DNA of 64,000 bases, from assembly GCA_025084515.1 (NCBI GenBank), contig JAJAGP010000754.1, positions 62,001 through 126,000 of the forward strand, in the 5' to 3' direction. This DNA is from Ancistrus triradiatus (lineage: Eukaryota > Chordata > Actinopteri > Siluriformes > Loricariidae). The notes below the pieces were generated by a model. It made no database searches. It saw nothing but the letters and a program-made list of their open reading frames with translations, and had not been told where the DNA came from. Every line of letters begins with the position of its first letter. Positions within the stretch are counted from its first letter, which is position 1. The position numbers and the translations under genes are program-made. Below, piece after piece: positions 56,685 to 64,000 of the stretch.

Positions 56685-56815
56685 TTCAACACTTTATTCC
56701 AAAATAAGCTTTGTGTTAATTATTTTGTCCAGCTGTAGGTTAATGTGAGTGTTTCAAATTCCTTAGCTTATGTTACATTTCACTTATGATGGATTTGTCA
56801 GAATGTATCCCCAGG
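56685..56815. repeat. Unclassified dispersed repeat, copy 2
   Basis: Matches 14897-15050 in order and orientation ('aaataagctttgtgtt', 'gatggatttgtc', 'gtatccccag'). Confidence 0.75.
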
Positions 56816-57119
56816 GATTCAGTCATTTGATGCTTTGAAGATATTCCAGGTTGCAGTGGTCATTAACAGACTTGGGATGGGATCGTGACAGTATGAAAAA
56901 ATACTTTAGCTCTGTAGAGATTTGACTGAAATTCCTATGATTAGCTGTCTTACAGATAAAAGTCTCAGACACAGTGACAACAAATCTATTCACCATTAAA
57001 CAGCTTCTTTAATTGTTTAAATACACGTCACGCAGGTGACATTACAGCTGTTAAAACCAGGAAAACACAAATAAACCATTCTGATATGACAGATTTTCTG
57101 TCACTGTATTTATCTGAAA
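56816..57119. other. No recognised gene or repeat
   Basis: Nothing identifiable. Confidence 0.4.
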
Positions 57120-57800
57120 TTATCCCCCAAACAGCCTACGGTTAATTGCCGGTGATTACCTCACCAGGACATCACAGAAGAAGGACTCGATGGCAAGCCA
57201 GCTAATCGTTTCACTGGCTCCATTTTAAACGTTGCTTTATTGTTCTGACTGATATGAAAAAAATAGCGCGTATCAGAAGTTGAGAACCCAAGCTGACGTC
57301 CTGAAAGGTCAGTTGTTTGACAAATACGACAATTTGGGACGCACTTTAAACTTCTAACACCTAGCTTTTTCACCTCGCTTATGATTGAACTCCGCTGAGC
57401 AGATGTGTAAATGTGAGGGATGGAGAACTCCGGGAACTTTGATGCATAAATCTATATAACGATTCATAAAAATGCAAATGAAAGTGGTAATGAGAGAATA
57501 TTCCGTGATGAACTTTCCAAACAGGGCAGAGGTAATGATATTACAGCGGTTGTGCTTCACGCCTGCTTTGAAGCGATCTCTGCGACAAGATCCATAACTC
57601 CATGCAAGCATGCACATGCAACATTATTGAAGCAAATGATTTCTGACAACAGCTGATAGAATGCTTTGAATACGAATTTGCAACAAACTGCCAGCTTCAT
57701 ATTTTTCGACATTGACTCATAGATTCAAATTATTATGAAAAAAACTCTCACGTAATGTTTCATCCTCATTTGCTCAATGTCATTTAAAGGGAAATTGAAA
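57120..57800. other. Repeat-free block, possible conserved noncoding DNA
   Basis: The cleanest repeat-free stretch in the right half. It contains an octamer-type 'aaaatgcaaatgaaag' (near 57470), 'gatgcataaatc', and several homeodomain-like words ('ggttaattgccggt', 'ggtaatgatattacag'). Frames at 57161-57617 (minus) have no domain. An enhancer role is inference. Confidence 0.28.
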
Positions 57801-57885
57801 TTTTCAAGTGATATGTACTCTTTGTAGTAATGTCCTTGATGTGTACTGTAAAATCTACAGTTATGCATTTTATCAGCTATGCATA

Positions 57886-57913
57886 TCTATCTATCTATCT
57901 ATCTATCTATCTA
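57886..57913. repeat. (TCTA)n microsatellite
   Basis: About seven TCTA units, ending exactly at the TA target of the next Tc1. Confidence 0.95.
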
Positions 57914-59314
57914 CAGTGGTGCTTGAAAGTTTGTGAATCCTTTAGAATTTTCTATATTTCTGCATAAATATGACCTAAAACATCATCAGATTTTCACACA
58001 AGTCCTAAAAGGAGATAAAGAGAAGCCAGTTAAACAAATGAGACAAAATATTATACTTGGTCATTTATTTATTGAGGAAAATGATCCAATATTACATATT
58101 AGTGAGTGGCAAAAGTATGTGAGCCTTTGCTCTCAGTTTCTGGTGTGACCCCCCTGTGCAGCAATAACTGCAACTAAACGTTTCCTGTAGCTGTTGATCA
58201 GTCCTGCACACCGGCTTGGAGGAATTTTAGCCCATTCCTCCGTACAGAACAGCTTCAGCTCTGGGATGTTGGTGGGTTTCCTCACTAACTGCTCGCTTCA
58301 GGTCCTTCCACAACATTTCAATTGGAATACTTTGACTTGGCCATTCCAAAACATGAACTTTATTCTTCTTTAACCATTCTTTGGTAAAATGACTTGTGTG
58401 CTTAGGGTCATTGTCTTGCTGCATGACCCACCTTCTCTTGAGATTCAGTGCATGGACAGATGTTCTGACATTTTCCTTTAGAATTCTCTGATAGAATTCA
58501 GAATTCAGTTCCATCAATGATGGCAAGCCGTCCTGCCCAGGTGCAGCAAAACAGGCCTAAACCATGATACTACCACCACCATGTTTCACAGATGGGATAA
58601 GGTTCTTATGCTGGAATGCAGTGTTTTCCTTTCTCCAAACGCTTTTCTTTTAAACCAAAACGTTGTACTTTGATCTCATCCGTCCACAAAACATTCTTCC
58701 AATAGCCTTCTGGCTTGTCCATGTGATCTTTAGCAAACTGCAGATGAGCAGCAACGTTCTTTTTGGAGAGTAGTGACTTTCTCCTTGCAACCCTGCCATG
58801 CATGCCATTGTTGTTCAGTGTTCTTCTGATGGTGGACTAATGAACATTAACATTAGCCTCTGGCTGTGGATTGGTGGAGTCCAAACTCTTTAGAGATGGT
58901 TTTGTAACCTTTTCCGGCCTGATGAGCATCAACAACTCTTTTTCTGAGGTCCTCAGAAATCTTCTTTGTTCGTGCCATGATACACTTCAACAAACGTGTG
59001 TTCTGAAGAGCAGACTGTGATAGATCCCTGTTCTTTAAATAGAACAGGTGCCCCCTCACACCTGATTGTCATCCCGTTGATTGAAAACACCTGACTCCAA
59101 TTTCATCTTCAAATGAACTGCTAATGCTAGAGGTTTACATACTTTTGCCACTCACTAATGTCTAATATTGGATCATTTTCCTCAATAATTAAATGTCCAA
59201 GTATAATATTTTTGTCTCATTTGTTTAACTGGGTTCTGTTTATCTCATTTCAGGACTTGTGTGAAAATCTAATGATGTTTTTTGTCATACTTATACAGAA
59301 ATATAGAAAATATT
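57914..59314 (-). mobile_element. Tc1-like transposon, minus strand
   Basis: Left end 'cagtggtgcttgaaagtttg' after TA is intact. The right end is altered after 'acagaaatatagaaaatat' near 59313. Same family as 23217-24537. The inner repeats 'ttgaggaaaatgatccaata' and its reverse near 59170 are present. Confidence 0.93.
58190..58978 (-). pseudogene. Broken Tc1 transposase, minus strand
   Basis: The start codon is at 58978 (MARTKKISEDLRKRVVDAHQ). The first helix-turn-helix reads GKGYKTISKEFGLHQST, then a deletion removes the linker and joins to the second DNA-binding part near 58860. The next frame has HGRVARRKSLLSKKNVAAHL and LWTDE (first Asp). The frame 58227-58526 has QQDNDPKHTSHF with the second Asp and, after a small gap, IPIEMLWKDL with the catalytic Glu. 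The glycine-rich block is still present as DNA near 58575 ('accatgatactaccaccacc'), unlike in the 23217 copy. Confidence 0.9.
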
Positions 59315-59399
59315 TAGTTAGTTCCAGAAGGCTTGTCGAGAACCTGAAAACGATGAGTGTCAAGCACCTATTTCCCATGTTATATATAATATTTTGTGT

Positions 59400-59420
59400 A
59401 TTTTATATATATATATATAT

Positions 59421-59464
<44 letters not shown>

Positions 59465-59503
59465 TATTACATATACACGTATCTATATCTATATATATAT
59501 ATC

Positions 59504-59551
<48 letters not shown>

Positions 59552-59555
59552 GTAT
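59400..59555. repeat. TA-rich low-complexity tract
   Basis: Interrupted TA repeats with local palindromes. The 157-codon plus frame across it is a translation of the repeat. Confidence 0.95.
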
Positions 59556-60242
59556 GAATAAAATACACATACACACTATACTGCCAAAAGTATTCACTCA
59601 CCTGCCTGTACACGCATATGAATATTACTGATATCCCATTCTAAATCCATAGGGTTTAATATGATTTCGGCCCACTCATTGCTTCAACTCATCTGGCAAG
59701 AATTTCCATAAGGCTTAGGAGTGTGTTTATTTGAATTTTTGACCATTCTTTCAGAAGCGCATTTGTGAGGTCAGACACTGATGTTGGACGAGAAGGTCTG
59801 GCTCGCAGTCTCTGTTCTAATTCATCCCAAAGGTGTTCAATCAGGTTGAGGTGCAGGCCAGTCAAGTTCTTCCACACCAAACTCACTCATCCATGTCTTT
59901 TTGGACCTTGCTTTGTGCACTGGTGTGCAGTCACGTTGGAACAGGAAAGGGCCATCCTCAACTTGGGAGCGTGACATTGTCCAAAATCACTTGGTATGCT
60001 GAAGCATTAAGATTTCCTTTCACTGGAACTAAGGGGTTGAGCCCAACTCCTGAAAACCCATCCCCACATAATCCCCCCTCCACCAGACTTTACACTTGGC
60101 ACAATGTAGTCAGACAAGTATCGGTCTTCTGGCAACCGCCAAACCCAGACTTGTCCATCAGATTGCCAGACGGAGAAGCTTTACACCACTGCATCTGAAG
60201 CTTTGCATTGCGCTTGGTGATGTAAGGCTTGGATTCAGCTGC

Positions 60243-60386
60243 TCAACCATGGAAACCCAGTCCATGAAGCTCTCTGCACACTGTTCTTGAGCTAATCTGA
60301 AGGTCACATGAAGTTTGCAGGTCTGTAGTGATTGACTCTGCAGAAAGTTGCCGACCTCTGCACACTATGCGCCTCGGCATCCGCTG
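60243..60386 (-). pseudogene. Tc1 transposase DNA-binding part
   Basis: Minus-strand frame with LSAESITTDLQTSC and ISSRTVCRELHGLGFHG, the second helix-turn-helix pattern of this Tc1 family. The frame continues upstream to 60455 only through the inverted duplication and is not real there. Confidence 0.82.
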
Positions 60387-60432
60387 GTCAGCGGATGCCG
60401 AGGCGCATAGTGTGCAGAGGTCGGCAACTTTC
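60343..60432. repeat. Perfect 44 bp inverted repeat with 2 bp spacer
   Basis: The left arm 60343-60386 ('gaaagttgccgacctctgca...') and right arm 60389-60432 ('...tgcagaggtcggcaactttc') are exact reverse complements with GT between them. Confidence 0.97.
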
Positions 60433-60969
60433 ATGGCTGAAGTGGTAGTCCCCATTTTCTGCTACATCAGCCATCATTCTTTCTATTACATTTTGGAACA
60501 TGACTGTGAGGTCAGGCACTGCTGAACTACAAAAAATGGCATTACCAAATTGCCTTTAAGGTCAGGGCTCCAACAGGACATGCAGTTCTCCTGTTATGCA
60601 TGACAGCAGATGAGTACTCCACCCACAGGATTCCCCGTGGGAACTTCACAGTGGACCACTCAGGTGAGAAGCCCCTGAAACGTGCTTACAACCAAGATGG
60701 TCAAAGTTTGTAGCTGCTTATATTCACTTTTTTTTTAATATTCGCATTTTCTGAAGATCAACTATACCATGTATCATGAGCCACACACACAGCACATACA
60801 CTGACACAGTTATTGGTTCCAAAGGATTCAAGGTTTCACCTTGGATGTGGTGGTCCAGATCAAGCTGGGATCAAAGGTTCTGAACTCGGCCTGTCCCACT
60901 CAGCACAATTCTGATGACCTGCTTTTATTCAACACTAGATCTGACAGTGGTATATTGGCAGATCCCCTT
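60433..60969. other. No recognised gene
   Basis: No clear feature. The right side may hold more decayed gypsy sequence, but no motif can be read. Confidence 0.4.
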
Positions 60970-61830
60970 GACTCTTGACAAAAACTGTTTTCTACACCAT
61001 TTGGTTTACATCAATTCATCCCACTTCCCTTTGGTTTATTTTTGGCACTGGCGACGTTTCAGTGATTGATGGATCGCTTTCTCTGATCGCATGCTGTATA
61101 TGCCACTGCCTATCTGGATGATACTAAAGAATCATCATTAGTAATGATTGGCAGTGGTACCTAGAACATCTCAGGGTGGTACTGAGATCACTGAGAAGGG
61201 AAGTGTGCAATTAGATGGGTGGAGGTACAGTATCCGGGTTTCTACTTGGGTCATGGACACTTGCTTCCCTGAAATGATAAGAACGCTGAGATTGTAACCT
61301 ATCCCAGACCCAAGATCAAAAAGTACAGTAAGTGGGACAGTTCCTGGGGCTGGCTGTATTTTACTGGCAGATCATGCTACACTTTTCAGATCTCACTAAA
61401 AAGGTGTTCTGGACCTAGTCCAGTGGACGGAGCAGTGCCAGTGGGCTTTCACCCAAATTAAAGCTGCTCTGTCTGAGGGCCCACTCTTACATGTTCCTAA
61501 CTTTTCTCTTCCCATAATCCTGCATATAACTGCATCAGACAGAGGGCTTGGATGCATTTTGTCACAGATTTTGGAGTGCCTAGTGCTCCACATCAGCTTC
61601 ATGCTGTATGTACAGATACAGAAATGCTGGTGATCAAGTGGGTGGTCCTCAACTTCCAGCATTCATTCACCCACTAGCTGGGCAATGTGCCACTCTTGCA
61701 TTAAAGATGGCAACATGCAGATCACCCATTGGTATCTAGCATTACAGTCTTTGAAGTTCAAGGTGTTCCAACGGCTTGGTGCATGGACATGGTGGTGGCA
61801 GACTTCCTCTACAGGAGGTATGTTAAACTT
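60970..61830 (+). pseudogene. Ty3/gypsy retrotransposon pol relic (RT-RNase H)
   Basis: In living elements this region copies RNA into DNA (reverse transcriptase) and removes the RNA (RNase H). One frame from 61024 reads LPFGLFLALATFQ, a stop, then YATAYLDDT, the YxDD active-site block, at about 61096-61125. It then reads RWVEVQYPGFYLGHGHLLP. Another frame reads VQWTEQCQWAFTQIKAALS (about 61415-61475) and TASDRGLGCILSQ, the start of RNase H. A last piece at 61700-61800 (ITHWYLALQSLKFKVF) fits the RNase H end. Several in-frame stops and frameshifts make it dead. No integrase, gag or LTR is visible. Confidence 0.88.
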
Positions 61831-61831
61831 A

Positions 61832-62362
61832 CACTATATAGACACAAGTTTGTTTACACCCCTTCTTATTACTGAGCTCTGCTATTTCAGCAACACTCAC
61901 TTGTAACACATTCATAATATACTGTAAAGCATACATTTCTGGATTCTCCATAAACAAACAGTGGCAGTAGAATGGGTTGTATTGATACCCCAGTGACTCT
62001 CAATACTACAATAGATTTCTGTTTCCAGAAGTCAGTTCATCAACTTTCTGCCCTGCTGTTCTTAATGTCTGTAGAGAATTGGTCTGCCAACTGTGATTGA
62101 GAACTTGGCTGGCCTGCACAGAACCTTAACCTCAGCTCCATCAGACATCTTGAAAATGCACTGGAATACCAAACGTGAGCCAGGGCTTACTTTGTGTAAC
62201 ATCAGAAGCCGACCTCACAGTCGCGTTCCAAAATCTAATGGATAGAACTTTTAGAAAAACAAAGGCTGTTGCAAGAGCAAATGTGAGGGGAAACAACATA
62301 TTAGTTCCCATGTTTTGGATGTAACTTTTGAGTGGTGTCCATAAACTTTTGTCTATATAGAG
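61832..62362 (+). mobile_element. Internally deleted Tc1 derivative (MITE-like)
   Basis: Ends 'cactatatagacacaagttt' and 'aacttttgtctatatagag' are inverted. The interior keeps the end of transposase ('ccttaacctcagctccatca' around the Glu region, 'gcgttccaaaatctaatgg') but not the catalytic Asp parts. Length 531 bp. It directly follows the gypsy relic. A relative lies at 44632-45010. Confidence 0.82.
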
Positions 62363-62499
62363 TATATTCAGATCAGTAGCCAAGATCCTTAACCAGTAAG
62401 CCACCACTTTCATTGTCCAGTGTTCATTTGGTTAACTGTACCCAAGGAACCTGTTATTAATATTTTTGAATTAAACATATTTCTCCCTGATTTCAACCA

Positions 62500-62735
62500 G
62501 CGGCTCTGGTAGCTAGGTCCTTAGAGCCTGGGTACTATTCCCAAGTGCGGTTTGCAATGAGAAGGTCAGATAGTGCACTTGTGTAACCCTGTAATGGACT
62601 GGAGCTCTGTCTAGGGTGTACTGCCTGCACCCTGGGAATTTCACGTTAGGTTCCAGTCCCTCCCCTAGGACCCTGCCCAGGATAAGCGGGGTGAAGCAGG
62701 AGCAGGACAACATTAACCCTGCTTATCCTGGTCAG
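62500..62735 (+). mobile_element. Degraded V-SINE-like repeat
   Basis: 'gtaatggactggagctctgt', 'gtgtactgcctgcaccctg' and 'accctgcccaggataagcgg' match the V-SINE 3' half. The head is unclear. Confidence 0.65.
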
Positions 62736-62755
62736 ATGGAGGGGTGAGGAGAGTA

Positions 62756-62925
62756 GTCAAGTCAGATTTATTTATATAGCGCTTTTTCCAAAAATTATAT
62801 AGCACTTTTTCCAAATTGAGCAAACCTAGGTTGACAGGGCAAGGAAAAACTCCCTAAACATTAAAAGGAAGAAGCCTCAGTCAGACCAAGACTCAAAAAC
62901 GGACTCAACCTCCTTAGGTGGCTTA
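62756..62925 (-). mobile_element. LINE-like 3' repeat, minus copy
   Basis: 'gatttatttatatagcgctt', 'gagcaaacctaggttgacag' and 'aaggaaaaactccctaaaca' are the reverse of the copies at 40491 and 41130. Confidence 0.78.
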
Positions 62926-64000
62926 GATGATAAGTGTCAGAATAAAATACTGAATAAAATACACAAAAAATATGCATGTCTGCATTATTTAGTCAGAAAC
63001 ACATAGTCACTTTAGGATCTTGAGTCCTCAGGGGGAAAGTCTACTCAGAGGGAGGGAATTACTGCCCTCTGGTATGGCCCAGGCATGGTGGAGCTGAAGC
63101 TGGTGACAGAAACAACTTGAGTGGAGCTGAAGCGGAGGAACATCTGAGCTCCACTCAAGTCGTATCAAGTTTAGTCTTACCCAGAAAGGGATGTACCCTA
63201 AAACGGACACCAATCCATCACTGGGTTGGTCCCCATCCAGGCTTCCATCCTTCAGACAGAACCAATCGTGCCTGCAAGATTCCAGCACAGTCGTCAGGAC
63301 TCGAACCTGGGTCACCACAGTGTTGTTGTAGTCTCCTGATTTTATGTTAAAAAAATCCTCACTTTCCATTAAATTATATAAAAAAAACCATTTCCTTGCT
63401 ATGGGGTTGCATTCCTATATTTGATAGAGTACATAAAATAGCATTTCTCATTTAAGTTCAAGAGATTATGTAAGACGCAGCACAATGAAGGAGGCAGGCA
63501 CTGTGTATTAGAATTTATAGATATGAAGAACAAAAAAAAAAATGTCACAAAGTTATCTCCACTGCAAGCGTTGTCACTGCCGGGAAAACACAGGGGATAC
63601 ACGCACAATTTGTGACTGACAGAGTGCTCATAAACAAACAACAAAGCAGATACCACCTGTGGAACGAGGAGGCGGGTGGATCCTCGCTGGCTGCCAGGTT
63701 TTTTCTGAGCACACAGTAATTATGCTACTGTTAGCTGCAGCACTAAACACACGCTGGACTGTTTGTGACTGGAGGACTTGAGTGATGTGATGTTTAACAA
63801 AAATACTTCTTATGCAAAGTTTGGGGCCCCTGCTCAAAATGATGCTTTTTTCTAGCCTCAATATGAAAATAAATGAACTCACCTCTGCAGGGAACTCATT
63901 TAAATAATACTGTTTTAACATTTTAACCTGGCATTCTCTGGTCAGGGTTGTAGGGGGTTCTGATGCATATACTGGAGACATATAGTCATGCTCTGGATGG
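62926..64000. other. No recognised gene; SINE scrap and small inverted repeat
   Basis: 'gtccccatccaggcttccat' near 63220 to 'aggactcgaacctgggtcac' near 63297 reads like a decayed minus-strand SINE. 'acttgagtggagct' (63115) faces 'agctccactcaagt' (63147), a 14-base inverted repeat. The 117-codon minus frame at 63628-63981 has no domain. Confidence 0.4.

Larger units (their letters stand above)
59574..60432 (-). mobile_element. Truncated Tc1-like transposon ending in a palindrome
   Basis: Left end 'cactatactgccaaaagtat' is typical of a very common fish Tc1 family. Minus-strand coding similarity runs from the 3' end through the catalytic part ('tgtccaaaatcacttggta') to the DNA-binding region near 60340. 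There normal sequence stops and a 44-base inverted duplication follows. The right inverted repeat is absent. Confidence 0.9.

Noticed and set aside
59158..59631. 157-codon plus-strand frame
   Set aside because: Half of it is translated TA repeat (Tyr-Ile runs). It also starts inside a Tc1 terminal repeat.
63628..63981. 117-codon minus-strand frame near the window end
   Set aside because: No hydrophobic signal, domain or splice support, and it may be cut by the window edge.

Overview
The window looks like nuclear DNA from a ray-finned fish, most likely an otophysan such as a catfish; the species guess is inference. Three things point this way. Tc1/mariner transposons are very dense and come from many families. 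A roughly 200 bp tRNA-derived SINE ending in (TAAATG)n repeats is present in about 15 copies or fragments. V-SINE-type SINEs are also present, along with long CA, GA and TA microsatellites. There are no operons, no bacterial signals and no CRISPR array. Nearly all short open frames are chance frames or broken transposase.

Layout. 1-9.5 kb: half of a foldback MITE, TA and GT microsatellites, a V-SINE, a Tc1 3' end beside a hairpin built around a TA tract, and two near full-length Tc1 copies (5257-6415 and 7407-8556). 9.5-24.5 kb: a 418 bp hAT-type MITE with a perfect 8 bp target duplication, two decayed Tc1 copies, a Harbinger-like element carrying a nested SINE, a second hAT-type MITE at 19190-19913, nested small MITEs, and a 1321 bp Tc1 copy. 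24.5-37.6 kb: a mosaic Tc1, several SINE clusters, a Tc1 nested in another Tc1 (29502-31099), a cloverleaf tRNA-like sequence, a head-to-head SINE pair and a second Harbinger-like element. 37.6-39 kb holds the only coding candidate that does not look like transposase: a hydrophobic open frame on the minus strand with plausible splice sites, next to a LINE 3' end. 39-57 kb: LINE tails, a minisatellite, MITEs, and Tc1 copies on both strands, including one with an intact N-terminal DNA-binding domain (52378-52794). 57-64 kb: a repeat-poor block that could be conserved noncoding DNA, a minus-strand Tc1, a truncated Tc1 ending in a perfect 44 bp inverted repeat, and a Ty3/gypsy pol relic interrupted by a Tc1-derived MITE.

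No intact autonomous transposon is visible. The copies are broken by stops, frameshifts, internal deletions and later insertions, and nested insertions give relative ages. No multi-gene system was found. The points most worth checking are the possible membrane-protein exon at 38220-38726, the fresh palindrome at 60343-60432, an unclassified diverged duplication (10284-10460 and 20136-20312), the tRNA-like sequence whose anticodon does not fit its body, and three repeat-free blocks that may be regulatory.
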